From Porodaedalea pini (Eukaryota > Basidiomycota > Agaricomycetes > Hymenochaetales > Hymenochaetaceae): a stretch of 64,000 bases of DNA. The position numbers and the translations under genes were made by a program. Location of the stretch: assembly GCA_002794775.1 (NCBI GenBank), contig NBAY01000117.1, forward strand, positions 20,107 to 84,106, read 5' to 3'. Positions within the stretch are counted from its first letter, which is position 1, and every line of letters starts with the position of its first letter. Shown one piece after another: positions 31,936-43,600 of the stretch. The notes under the pieces were generated by a model. That model made no database searches, had not been told where the DNA came from, and saw only the letters and a program-made list of their open reading frames with translations.

Positions 31936-33295
31936 ATGCCTAACTCCGGAGCAAAACTCTTCCAGCCCATTCGCGTAGGAAAATTAGAGCTAGCGCACCG
32001 CGTCGACGCTCGCACCACTCTCGCGCTATCGCGCGGACGAAGCACACGTTCCGACCGATGTTATGGCGGAATACTATGCGCAGCGTGCAAGCGTTCCTGG
32101 CACGCTGCTGATCATTGAAGCCACGCTCATTGCTGCGAGGGCGGCGGGATACGAGCAAGTGCCCGGCGTGTGGAGTGACGTGCAGGTTGAGGGATAGAAG
32201 ATATGAGTACAGCCGGAAATAAGCCTGACTATTGGATGCTGAAGATAAAATAATGTCGCGGACGCGGTACACGCTCAGGGCTCTTACATATATTTGCAGC
32301 TCTGGACAATTGGACGGCCAGCCATACCAGACGTCATCTCTCAATCCGACTCTCAGAGGAACCCAGGCGGACCCTAACCCATACGCTTCCGCGTCAGACA
32401 TCCCTCTCACTGGCAAAGCCAGCGGCATCAAGCCTCGAGCTCTTACCCACGATGAGATACTTGAATACACCGAGCTGTATGGTCAGGCTGCCCACAACGC
32501 GGTGCATCGTGCAGGCGTCGGTGGCGTTGAAATACATGGGGCCCATGGATATTTGATCGACCAGTCCACGCAGGATGTATCAAATGAACGTACGGACCAG
32601 TGGGGAGGCAGCATTGAGAACAGGACACGATTTACGCTTGAAGTGATCAGAAAGGTTGCCAGCGTTGTGGATGAGGAGCGGAATGCTATCCGCCTCAGTC
32701 TTTTCAGCATTTTCCAAGGTGAGCTCTTCGCAAAGGCATTCTTCGCCGCATGCATTCCTCACACTCAAAATCCCGTTCTCAAGGTATGCCACGTTCGCCT
32801 CCCTTGTCGCGCGCATTCGCGAAGCCTACCCGCGCTTCTCCTATCTGCACGTCGTCGAGCCCCGAGTGGCGGGAAGCGCAGACCGTACACCGCTCGCGGG
32901 CAAGTCAAACGACTTCCTGCGTACTATTTGGAAGGGTCCGAGTAGTGCAAAAAATGGGTCAGTGTATCTTAGCACTGGAGGGTACTCGCCTGAGGATGCG
33001 TTGGAGGACATCGAGAGAAATGACGAGCTAGTTGTATTTGGGAGGCACTTTATCTCGAATGTGCGTGCGTTTCCTATTTTCAGAGTTTATCTATGATTGA
33101 GTATTTCCCTTGAATTTATAGCCCGACCTGCTTGCACGAATCAAAATCAACATCCCGCTCACGCCGTACGACCGCGAGACATTTTATACACGTGGGAACC
33201 CGGTGGGATACGTCGACTATGCATTTGCAAATGCGGAGACGGAAGCAAAGTACAAAATGAAGAAGGGAGAGCGAATTCGTAGATCTACCAGATAA
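31936..33295 (+). pseudogene. Old Yellow Enzyme copy 2, broken
   Basis: It starts [19 protein letters not shown] like the other copies. A frameshift follows HRV (about 32004), where the next frame continues LAPLSRYRADEAHVPTDV. A TAG replaces the conserved tryptophan codon at the end of exon 1 (VEG-TAG-K, about 32195). Another frame change occurs near 32240-32380, after which ALTHDEILEYTELYGQAAHN and [18 protein letters not shown] are readable. The C-terminal exon ([20 protein letters not shown]) ends at 33295. The FMN and active-site segments are recognisable, but the gene cannot make a full enzyme. Confidence 0.88.
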
Positions 33296-33616
33296 GTATT
33301 AAGTTTCAGACAAGTATTGTGCATCGGGATTCGGAAGTAATTCAACAAATATAACACGTGATATGCACGTGTATGTACAACGAGTCGCCAGCGGCCCACA
33401 CACTCGAGACGTCTTCCATAAAGCGAACTTGCACTGTTTCTTAATTGTACCTTCATCTGGTCTTCCTAGTTTCGCTGGAAAACATATCGGTGCGCCCCAT
33501 CGAGCATATTCGTTCTTGCGTCGACGCTGATAATGCACTTGGATTGATGCGAATGAACCGTCGCCTGAGCTATCTCAACTTGAAGATGTCAATGCTTAGC
33601 ACAGCTGTCAAATTAT

Positions 33617-33815
33617 TGCCGACGACTCAACTCCACACCTAGGTCAACCGAAAGGTCCCACCTCGTTTGTCAGAGCCCCTTCCTGAATGTCCATGCTCGC
33701 TACTCGATCCGTATACGCGATAACGGAAGACAAAATTAGACAGTTGATGGGAATATGTCGGGCACGATGCATCGTAGACTCTCGAGCTGAACAGGGACTT
33801 TTCGGACGTCGCCAT
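33617..33815 (-). pseudogene. Fragment of a second methyltransferase gene (5' part)
   Basis: From ATG 33813-33815 the minus strand reads MATSEKSLFSSRVYDASCP, TYSHQLSNFVFRYRVYGSSS, paralogous to the first exon of the methyltransferase at 24930. The similarity reaches the SAM-binding segment (WDL.VDLG) in a mixed frame and stops near 33617. The remaining exons are absent. It lies between OYE copies 2 and 3, as the full gene lies beside OYE copy 1. Confidence 0.78.
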
Positions 33816-34139
33816 CGTCACTGACCGCTGTTGGAACGTGCACATCTGAGTTCGTTAAGCTCGGCAACTCGGAAATAAATATTGAGCCGGATCCCCGAAC
33901 TCCGAGTCTCGCGCAAGGCCTTTGCATCGGTCTTCTGTCAAACTTCACTCAAAATATTATATCCGCGCATGCTTCGCTGGAGATGGATGAGTAACGCTGG
34001 TTGGTAAAGTTAGGGCTTATTAGCAAGCCACCGTCGATACCATGTATAAAAACATCGACTTTGGAGCACGGAACCAAGACAGACGATATCTACCACACAA
34101 ACCACACCTATCTGGCTATCCCCTTCCACTCTTGCATAG

Positions 34140-35435
34140 ATGCCGAACTCAAGTGCCAAGCTTTTCCAACCTATCCGTGTGGGTAACCTCGAGCTCGCAC
34201 ACCGTGCTGTGCTTGCGCCGCTCACTCGCTTCCGCGCCAGCGATGCACACGTCCCCACAGACATTATGCTGGACTATTATACGCAACGTGCCAGTTCTCT
34301 TGGCTCCTTGCTCATCACAGAGGGAACCTTCATCGCTGCCAAGGCAGGCGGGTACGACAACGTCCCAGGTATCTGGAGTGACGCACAAGTCGAAGGCTGG
34401 AAGAAGGTATGCTCAGTGATTTGAATACTTGTGATAACGTGTATCTAAGATTTCCGCAGGTCGTAAATGCCGTGCATGCGCGTGGATCTTACATATACTT
34501 GCAGCTCTGGCAGCTAGGGCGCGCCGCGTCTTCGGATGTCCTTGCCAAACCTGACTCTCCTGCAAACCCCGGCGGACCTTACGACTACGTCTCCGCATCT
34601 GACGTTAAGATGCCCGAGTCCCAGGATGGTCCTGCTCCTCGGCCGCTTTCTCATGAAGAGATCCTGGAGTATATCGAACTCTTCGGCCAGGCGGCACACA
34701 ACGCGGTGCATCGTGCAGGCTTCGATGGTGTCGAGATCCATGGCGCTCATGGCTATCTCATCGACCAGTTCACGCAGGACGTCTCGAACAAGCGCACGGA
34801 TCAGTGGGGCGGGAGCATCGAGAACCGCACACGCTTCGCACTTGAGGTCATCAAGAAAGTTACGAGTGTGGTGGGAGAGGAGCGCACCGCCCTCCGTCTG
34901 AGTCCATTCAGTACTTTCCAAGGCATGCACATGGAACATCCACAGCCTACCTTTGCATATCTCGTCAGCCGCATCCGCGAGGCATACCCACGCTTTTCCT
35001 ACCTCCACGTCGTCGAGCCGCGCGTCGCTGGTATCACCGACCGCACGCCGCTCTCAGGCGAGTCGAATGACTTCTTGCGTGCCATATGGAAGGGTCCGCA
35101 GAGCGAGAAGAACGGATCTGTATTTGTCGCCGCTGGTGGATTCACTGCACAGAATGCGATTGAGGCCGCAGAGCGGACGGGAGACCTCGTGGCTTTCGGA
35201 CGGTACTACATTTCCAACGTGCGTGTTTCTTTATTCTTCGATACTCTGCTTTGAGACGCTAAATGCTGATTTGGATGACCTTGCTGTACAGCCCGATCTT
35301 CCGGCACGCATTAAGAAAAATCTTGAAATGAGGCCGTATGACCGCAAGACTTTCTACGATGCAGGAAACTCGGTCGGCTACAACGACTACACCTTCGCCG
35401 ACGCTGAGGCCGAGGCGGTTTATAAGCAGAAATAG
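34140..35435 (+). CDS. Old Yellow Enzyme family NADH:flavin oxidoreductase, copy 3
   Basis: Exons 34140-34406, 34460-35218 and 35292-35435 give 389 residues. It is predicted to reduce electron-poor alkenes with NAD(P)H using FMN. Motifs seen are [54 protein letters not shown] (His/His and Tyr active site), [18 protein letters not shown] and VVEPRVAGITDRTPL. Introns are 53 and 73 nt with canonical GT-AG ends; the second sits at the same codon as intron 3 of copy 1. No lesion was found, so it is likely functional. Coding sequence is more GC-rich than the transposon region. Confidence 0.92.
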
Positions 35436-35894
35436 ATGCTAATGATAGATCACTTGAAAGTCTAGATCTTTCCTTGATGCTAGACTTTAGAATAATACGC
35501 TAGATGCAGAAACGCCATGCGTGAACTTATATCAATATTCGGAGATGAGTTTGATGTCTGCATCGTCTCCTACAAACAAAAACGGGCGGCTTTGTCCTTG
35601 CTTCTGGACAATGCCTACAATAATATATATGAACGAGTACTGCAGATGCCAATTGATGATTAGACGTTATACCGCCATAACATGTAACATACATACACGC
35701 GGCTTCTGAGCTTGAAAAACTGAATAGTGTTCACATCAGGTGAAAGGGTATAACATACCGTAGAGTAAATCGAGAAGTTAGACAAGCAGCAATAAAAGTT
35801 AATCTATAAATCAGATGCAGTACATCACAGACTACGAAGAGGTCTAGAGTAACACTTGAAATCTCGTTGAACACCAGGAACGAGGCATCAAGCC
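35436..35894. other. Convergent intergenic region between OYE3 and the monooxygenase-like gene
   Basis: It holds the two 3' ends, is AT-rich, and contains no supported coding frame. Confidence 0.5.
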
Positions 35895-38479
35895 TCAATT
35901 CTGATTTTCCTTCTCATTTAGCCGCCTCCCAAGCCCTCCAGACTCATCATCCCACCATTTTCCCACCAGCTCAAGCGGATCAAAGAGCCACTCCGCGCGC
36001 TTCTCCTCTTCAGCCAGCAGCCCGCTCTCTCGGAGCGTCGTATCGCGCACTTGCTGGCGCTCGCCATCTGGAAGTGAGAACAGATCCCGACCCTCTCGCA
36101 GCGTGAGCTGCGTGCGCAGACAGAGCGGCCGGCGGAGCGACACGAAGGCGTTGAGGAGGCGCGGAACGAGGTGCGGCGCACGCAAGCTAAAGTAGTCTGG
36201 ATGGACGAGCGATTTGCGGAAGACTGCGCCGAGGGTGAGGGCGTCGTCAATGGTGGAACTGAGCGCCTGGTGTGCGAAAGGCTAGTGAATAGAAAAACTC
36301 GGAGAGTGAGTGATTGGTCTGTTTTCATGGAGTTGCATACAGTACGCACTAGGAAAGGATGGGCGGCATCGCCTAGTACCGCCACTCGACCAGAATTGCT
36401 GACCCACTGCTCTAACTGACTGTAGTCGAATACTGACTCATACGTCGCCGACTCTACGAGCGCAAGCAGTTTTGTCACGCTTTGCGCACATCAGCGACCC
36501 TGCAATAGAAGAAACCCGAAGCAAGACAGGAGTTACGTACGTGTTGCACCAGCCAGACAGCTCGCCTTTCATTTGGTGCGCGAGCATTACTCCGTCATCC
36601 TCATCGACGACATCCTCCCGAGGTCGACCTCCTTTGACGGTCAATACTACATGTAATAAGTCCCTGTTCTTTGAGAGGATGTCGATATCAGGAATACTGA
36701 ATACTGATCATTAGGAAGGTCCGAGGACACGTACTAAAGGGCATATGGTCAGAAATCGACCAGGACCGGGCCAGGTCACTAGGCGAGCAACGCTCCTTTG
36801 CTTTCCTCCAACAAGAACGCTCAGTTCCGGATCCTCGAGGAGCCTTGATATAGCAATGTTTGTTCTGTACGCTCAGACGAATCAATCAGAATTAAGTATC
36901 AACATCGCATAAATCAGTGCCCGAATGTTGCAACGAAGAAAGGGGAATACATACCTAAATATCCCGTCCTCCCGCAAGACTTGTGCGCCTTGTGCGTTCC
37001 CGCGGGCCGAAAGAACGACGTCCAGCACCTTCGACTGCGGGCCTTCCGTACCAAGAATAGCGTCCGCCTCCAGCCTTTCGCCAGATGTCAGCACGACCGC
37101 AGGTCTTAATAATCTCAGCTCATCGTCTAGCGTCCTATCCAGCTTCCCCCCAGTCAGTGATGCATCGCCGGGTAGATCGTCAGTCGAGAAAAGATCGCGT
37201 CCTCTCGTCCGCGACGGAAGGCTCGACAGGAGCTCGCTCAGTGAGGCGTCGGTGCTGGAAAGTGGCGTCGAAGCGATCGGCGAGAGAAGAGAGGATAGTG
37301 TTGTAGGCGAGTCGTCGTCATGCTCGTCATCGCCGAATTGGATGAACGATTCGCGCGCTTTGCGTCGCTGCTGGCGGTGTCGGTCGAAGGCACCGGGACG
37401 TTTGCCGACACCCGTGCGTTTAGAGTTAAGGGTAGCCGATCCTGCGTTGCTTGGAGCCTTGTCTTTTGAATTGAGCTTATTGAGCGCCGTGCTATTAAAA
37501 AACTCAGCGTCCTTATCCTGGGAGGCGCGAGCTTGAATGGCGGGTGGCACGGGTGCACCAGGCAGTACAGCCCTTACGATACCGCGTGGGCGAACGTCGA
37601 TACGAGGGTGGGAAAGACAAGCGTCTCGTAGAATGGTAAGGAGTGTATCCATCTATTGACACAGGAAATTAAAACCGGAAAAACTTGTTCTCTGCAGACT
37701 TACATCTATAGTTGTCATCGAAACATCCTCACCAGTGGAAATGATGTATTCCTGTGTTACTAGTTGTTCTCCGTCGAGGTCTGCAAATGTAGCGCATCGT
37801 CAGCGGTCTGACTACGAAAGGACATAAATTTGACAAAAACCGACTCACATCGTTGAAATGCGAAAGTATTTAGGCACACCCCTTCTTCCCGTATCCTCTC
37901 CCCAATATTGGCTGGCTCCATCGCCGAACCCTTGCCCTTCCACCTATTTGATCTCCCATCCATCTCAAAAGGTGCATCGTGCCGCAAGCCTCCGCGGCCC
38001 GATCCCTCCCATTTTCCAAGCTCATCCAGGTATGAAATAGTTCGCGCATTCAGCATAGACCCTCGGATGGTATTCCCACTTCCCAGAGCACTAAAAGACC
38101 CGATTCCAATATTGACGAGCGTCACGCGTATCCCGTCCGACTTGGCCAGCGCCAACGACGTCGCAAATGCGCCTACATCTCCGCCTATCACGATTACATG
38201 TAGATCGTGCTCTTCCTGCTCCGCTTCATCGAGCTCGGAATCCGCATTGTCGTCCTTCAGTGCGTCAACCACAGCGAACGTTCCCGCCTGCTCTGGATGC
38301 CGATATGAGTCAAGACTCGAAGGAAAGGGCGAGTACAGGTCGGGTGACGTGCTCGGTATCTGCTCCGACGAAGACGAGCCAGGTCCGCGAAGCGTATCGA
38401 TGGTGGAGGCGTCGAGAACGTCAAGCTTCAAATTGAGCGCCGCTGGCATTGCTTCATACGGCGATTGTTCTTTTGGCAA
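35895..38479 (-). CDS. FAD-dependent monooxygenase-like protein, seven exons, 726 residues
   Basis: Exons (minus) are 37849-38479, 37704-37780, 36955-37652, 36735-36864, 36541-36668, 36350-36479 and 35895-36281, total 2181 nt in one frame. Introns are 51-90 nt. Family marks are a Rossmann start HVIVIGGDVGAFATSLALA (residues about 94-112), the mid motif DAILGTEGPQS (DG-like), and VAVLGDAAHPFL (GD motif for FAD ribityl binding) near residue 590. These are the three landmarks of the PHBH/salicylate-hydroxylase flavoprotein group. A long disordered, serine- and charge-rich stretch (KRPGAFDRHRQQRRKARESF and following) lies between the first and second marks, making it longer than the usual 400-500. 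The first motif lacks the central glycine of GxGxxG and the second has TEG for ADG, so FAD binding may be altered. The substrate is unknown. Confidence 0.8.
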
Positions 38480-39110
38480 GATCTGCTATTCGATGAAGTT
38501 TGCTCTCCGAGTATCGGACGGAAGGACAATATCGCGTAGATGGCTGCAGCAAGGACCTGTCGTAGGGCAGGCAATATTGCACGAGGTGCAAGCCGTTACC
38601 ACGAAGCCTGCGGTGGTATGGTAATCGCGGCGTAGGGAAGGATGACGGGATCAGAAGTCCCCCGCACTCGGGCCTTTTTCCAGAAAGAGTTCAGATCTAA
38701 TAGATTTGGACCCGCTGAACTCCGAGAGAGTGATCAGCTGTTGGTGGCAACGAGCACAACTTATCCAGTGGACATCATTGTTGGTATCATACCAGCTGGT
38801 GTTAGTGGAAAGGCAGTCGACATGGAGGGCAGGAGGAGGAACAACAAGAGTTATCCTGAGTTTGATTTTGACTTTATTTATACTTTGCCGAGAAGAATTC
38901 GAAGGGCGATCGAAAATTCTAATGGAACGCGTCAATAGACGTTACAGTTACGCGACGCGTCTCGACGCGCCCTCTCGACTTGTACTAGTTGTAGCACTAA
39001 GTTTATCATCTTCTAGCATTCACTTTCTTCTTAAACGGCCTCTACTCTTTTTTCCCCCTCTTTAATCATCCCGATGCCAGCCTATTGCAGTAAAAGTTGT
39101 GCTGCGCGTA
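38480..39110. other. Region upstream of the monooxygenase-like gene
   Basis: One plus-strand frame of 98 codons (38642-38938) exists but shows no family features and no clear promoter, so I do not call a gene. A GGACGCG/GACGCG-rich short stretch lies near 38930-38970. Confidence 0.35.
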
Positions 39111-39832
39111 CCGTGAACCGTCTCCCAAAGCTAAGAAGGAGCGCACGCCGCGCAATAAATTGACAGAGGAAGAGAAAGAGGAGGCAGAGCTGCTGCGTTT
39201 CGAGCGCAAGTTGAAGAAGGAGGCCAAAAAGAACTGGGAGGATTTCCAGTGGCCAAAAGGTACTCTGGTGCGTGACGTGTTTCTTTGTAGATTTTTGCTG
39301 TTCTTATCCCACTGCTCGCGATGCCACCATTTAAAACCAATAAAGGGAATGTATAAGAGTGACGGTGTGCCGACCTTTTTCTCCATCCTGAGGGTTGTTT
39401 GTCTAACATCAGCAAAACCGAACATGTTTGCTCTCCCCTCCAGCGAAAAGCGCGTACGGGCGTACGGACAAGGACGTCGCCAAGCTGCGCTACGAATCAA
39501 TCCAAGGCTCCCTAAAGACGTTCTTCCGCCACGCAGAAAACAAGGCACTCTCCATTCGAGGTGCTCGCGAACACTGATAAAATCTAGCTCCTCGGGCAGG
39601 CAATTGGTCTGGTGCGCACATTCACGAAAACAGATAGTAATCCCGGCCGGCGTTTCGCGCGAACTGGCTGGATAATGATGCGGATGGTCCTACGATGTTG
39701 AGCATCAGGGAGGAGAAAAGGAGGAGCTGGCAGAGTATGCGAAGAGCGTGCAGAGTAGAGGGCGAGTACGAGCGCGCGGGGCTTGAAGAGGACATAGCAA
39801 GTCGATATGGGCGTTCGAATCTCTCTAGCTAA
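39110..39832 (+). pseudogene. Decayed lysine-rich protein gene of unknown family
   Basis: Three blocks of protein-like sequence in different frames follow each other on the plus strand: PSPKAKKERTPRNKLTEEEK with RKLKKEAKKNWEDFQWPKG (about 39118-39260); after an apparent intron ending in CAG, SAYGRTDKDVAKLRYESIQG and TFFRHAENKALSIRGAREH (39444-39573); and NWLDNDADGPTMLSIREEKR to a TAA at 39830-39832. The frames do not join without changes, so it looks like a degraded gene or one with an exon structure I cannot solve. The basic, helical composition suggests nucleic-acid binding, but no family is recognised. Confidence 0.35.
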
Positions 39833-40413
39833 TCATTATTTCTTGAACCAATCGTTGTATCAGTTGCGTGCTTTCTTGGCTTTGTGTGCACATAATTGAC
39901 CTTTTGTCGGATGGCTTTTGTTGATTAACCAAGTCTGGATCCTTGCTCCTGCTTAATATTAATCCTACCTATTCTTGATGCTTGCAACACAAAAGTGTTG
40001 CCCCCACTGGCAGACGTACTTTGCAATTCATTCATTCTTCCGAGATCTGTATCCATTTGGTATTTTCTACAAGTTCTGATGCTCAGCAGACGTTGCCCCA
40101 TCCCAGGAACCCGATCACAGGGTGGGCACTGGGCGCACGTGTCGCGCAGTCGGCAGAAACTCCAGGCAGAAGCCTCTCGTGGCCTATCGGAGACCCGGAC
40201 AGTCAAAAGAAGCTCGCCAGGAATGATGGCATGACAAAAGCGAACTTATCAATTATTGAATTAAGCATACCATGCTGTCGCAATATTAACAGCGCCCGCA
40301 ACCCTCGATAACTTATTCCACACGCTCGTTTTCCCGTTTTCGTCTTTATCTTTCAACGTCTGCACTCACTACACCCACCTTGCTCGCTCGCGGAAATACA
40401 AGTCTATCCTGCG

Positions 40414-40659
40414 ATGCACCTACGAAACCTCGTCCTCACGCTCCTCTCGCTCGCCGCCCTTGCTACTGCAGCGCCCATAGCCGCGCCCGATGTACGTCAC
40501 CCACTAGTCTTATTTCGCCTCAACTCTTTCTAAGAAAACGCAATTTTCTCTGTCGCGTTCGCTTCAACTCACGCATCCCTTCAGGCTTCGAGTGAACTGA
40601 AGCGAGGCAATGGCAACGCGGACTGGAAGCGCGGTAACGGATCCAACGCGGACTGGTAG
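40414..40659 (+). CDS. Secreted 50-residue precursor with two KR-flanked repeat peptides
   Basis: Exon 1 (40414-40491) encodes a signal peptide: MHLRNL, then the hydrophobic core VLTLLSLAALATA and a cleavage-like AAPIAAP. A 93-nt GT-AG intron (40492-40584) follows. Exon 2 (40585-40659) encodes ASSEL-KR-GNGNADW-KR-GNGSNADW-stop. Two Lys-Arg sites for a Kex2-type protease each precede a near-identical peptide ending in ADW. This is the design of fungal Kex2-processed repeat peptides, such as pheromone-type precursors and the cyclised dikaritin class of ribosomal peptides. No DUF3328 (UstYa-like) oxidase is seen in the window; the closest modifying-type enzyme is the flavoprotein gene about 2 kb to the left. 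The function is unknown. Confidence 0.75.
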
Positions 40660-43600
40660 AACACCGGCCGCTGCATACTCCTTTTTTATTATGTCGCAAT
40701 TGCACATTCACTTAATCCAATCGTCGCCGATCCTGCGAAACTTATCGAACAAAGAGGAAGGAAGCATGGAAGAAGAACTGAAGCGTAGGTGCCGAACTCA
40801 GGGCGAAGATGACGGTGGTGGTCGTGTGTTGGACATATCATTGGTTTCCGGGATCCTGGAACGGAAGGTCGTGCTGGTCGCGTTGTCGTCGGACACTTGC
40901 TAACGGTGCTGGGGTGTTTCGGAGGTGCTGGGTCAAGGTACATATGGGACACAGGTTGGCGACAATTGGTGTGTTGAATTAAATTCATACCTCTTCATAC
41001 ACCATCTCCCTGTCGGCCGTCGCCGAGCAGCGTCCGAATAGCGACTGTTCATGTCCGCGCATGCGTTTCAGGTCAGGCCAACGCCGCTGGTCCAGACAGT
41101 GCACGACTCACTCCGGAGCGATCGGTCTTCATCTGACAGGAGCATCACGGTCGTGCCACTGCCAGCTAGTGATGTCCCTGCGGCCGCGGTGAAAATTGAG
41201 GAACGCATCGACATGCAAAATAAGTGCCGGTCTTGAGGGTGCCTAAGGCGCAAAACTTCACGGCTTGTGCACAGACAAGGCGACATCCGAGAGCCCCGTC
41301 CAACAGACATCGATCGGAGCTTGTGTCCGAGCCCTGCATTCCACGGATCTTGTGATATTTTGAAGTTTTGTCCTGCTCTTTGCCAATGTGACGCTGATGG
41401 ATCTCGAGATGAGCTGTGCGCCATTTGAGCCTGTGGGGATAACAACATGTGGTAGAAAGGCTCGGTCATTGCGAATTGATCGGGAGGAATGGTGCGACAC
41501 AGCACGTGAGAAGCGCGTTTCTCCACGCGACGCGGAGTTTGAACATTTAGAGACAGATCACACGTGATTTTACGGCTGATCTCGGGCATCATGCCGTCGT
41601 CTAAGCCTCGGAGTCACTGCCAGTGCATGCTTTAATTTGCAACGCATCAAGTTTACTCGGCAGGTCCTTCAGGACGTTATCAGTAACTCATGTATACGCG
41701 TCTCAATTCTCAGGCAACTGCCTTGACAGACTTAGACGTTGTATCTCAGCGACGAAGCAACGATGTCGACTTGTCTACTAAGGATCCGACTCGGACTTGT
41801 CACTTTGTTCAAGCGTTCACTACGCTTTTTAATTCTGCGCACTAGTGATCAATCAGCAGAATGAGAAACTATCTCAAGAGGTGCATTATTAAGATACTGC
41901 AGAATTCACATCAGTCGTCTCGACATTGTCATGGTGGTAGATGGTGCTGCAAACGGCGAGAAGCCAAGCACAATACTTTTGGAAAATATTATCCACAAAT
42001 ACCACACTAACGCACACACCTTATCCGGATTCTAAAGCTGGAGGAGACTCGGCCCTTCCAGCGCTCTCTTGATGTATAGTACTCGAAATCGCTTTCACGA
42101 TGGTCGAGGTGCATCTGTTGGATCTCCACTTTTGTAGACGCCCAAATACCGAAGTCGAGCGCAATTGCTCGATTTCTCTCACTCCATTGAAGGCCTGAAC
42201 GACGATAAATTCATATCTCAGGAGATTCCTAATTCCAAATCGTGTGTCTATTCACACGGCATCCAGAACGGACATGATCGCTTTGCGCTAGTCGGCGTGC
42301 TCTTCGTCACATCGTTCTGTTCTGAATCCTAAAGCCAATGAAATCAATGACGAGAACGTTACGACATACCTTAAGGAAGGAAGGATCCATTTACGCTGTT
42401 TGCTGCACGCTTCTCGTCATGCTGCGTCCATCTCGGAATGAACTAGTGGCTTCTTCTGCAAAACCCATCTTTCTGTCCTGTGCATATCGCGAGTCAGTGG
42501 TCAAGTGAGTCCGGCTCGTTGGATATTCAACTGACCATTTAACCAAAATACCTCTGCATCTCCTAACACGTCGGGGATGTCTTCGGCCATCGACCCATCC
42601 CGCAGCGCCTTGTCATTCAACCGCAAAAATAGGTAATTTCCATAGTACCATAGTGTTTCGCCTCAACGGAGTCGCCGCGACGGTCTAGGGATTTCCCAGA
42701 TTCCTAGACCGTGGTGGGAGTAACGACCAGCATGGCATGCCAACCTTGACCAGTGTGCGTTTGTTCTTTTGGACAACGTTCATCGGGCTTGGAAGGAGTT
42801 CTGGGAATGATGGACTGCGTGTCCGAGTCTACCCGCTTGACGCTGTGTCCACAACGGCAGCGGACCTCGCGCCTGTGAATAACATCGTTCTCCGCGGCTG
42901 TACTGCTCAAGACGACCTGGACAACCAGGGCGACTCACTATGCATGACATGTGGGGAGGGGAAGCTCGAATTCGTTTGAACCTCGTTGGCGAATTTCAGC
43001 GCCTAGCTATCGTGAAGTCCAGTTCAGGCAGGAAGCAGCAAGCGGGACGAGCAGAGAGGGTCGAGGAGGGAGCCATGATTGCTAGAGTACTCGTTCAAAA
43101 TGCAGAGTCCTGCGCATTCCACGAGATACTAGTGGAGAGGTCACACACGGTCAGCACCAAGTCAGGCGGGCTGTGCACTAGCATTGGCCCCCTCACACGG
43201 GCGCCCGGTGGATCAGGGAGTTAGCCCACCAGTTGAACCGGTCTCAGCCCTAACAAAGTTTGTCGGAACCCGGCCGCACGACCCTGTGTAAGGATGGAGA
43301 TTTCCACCCGTCCATGGGCGGCGATTTTAGCGCGCGGGAAACGCTTTCATATCAGTATGGAATGGGAATAGAGTGCGTCCTTCCCCCCCCCCCCCCTTCT
43401 ATCTAGGTAACTGCCCCATCATCTCACCAAGCTTGAGCTTATCATACGCGCCGTGGTTTATAGTTTGGCAGGGTAAAGTTTAAAGGGTCTCATTCATTTG
43501 AAGGGAGAAGATCATTTTTTCATCGCGAACATCCATCTGTATGAGGAGACAAGGTTGGAACGAAGGTCGTGTCGACGGTATCCATCATCGCAAGCTTCCT

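Noticed and set aside
38642..38938. Plus-strand frame of 98 codons upstream of the flavoprotein gene
   Set aside because: No motif, no splice-supported extension and no homologue recognised.
41068..41592. Minus-strand frame of 174 codons
   Set aside because: Mixed composition, no domain-like segments and competing frames; probably chance.
43383..43396. Run of 14 C
   Set aside because: Simple homopolymer, possibly length-uncertain; no linked feature.
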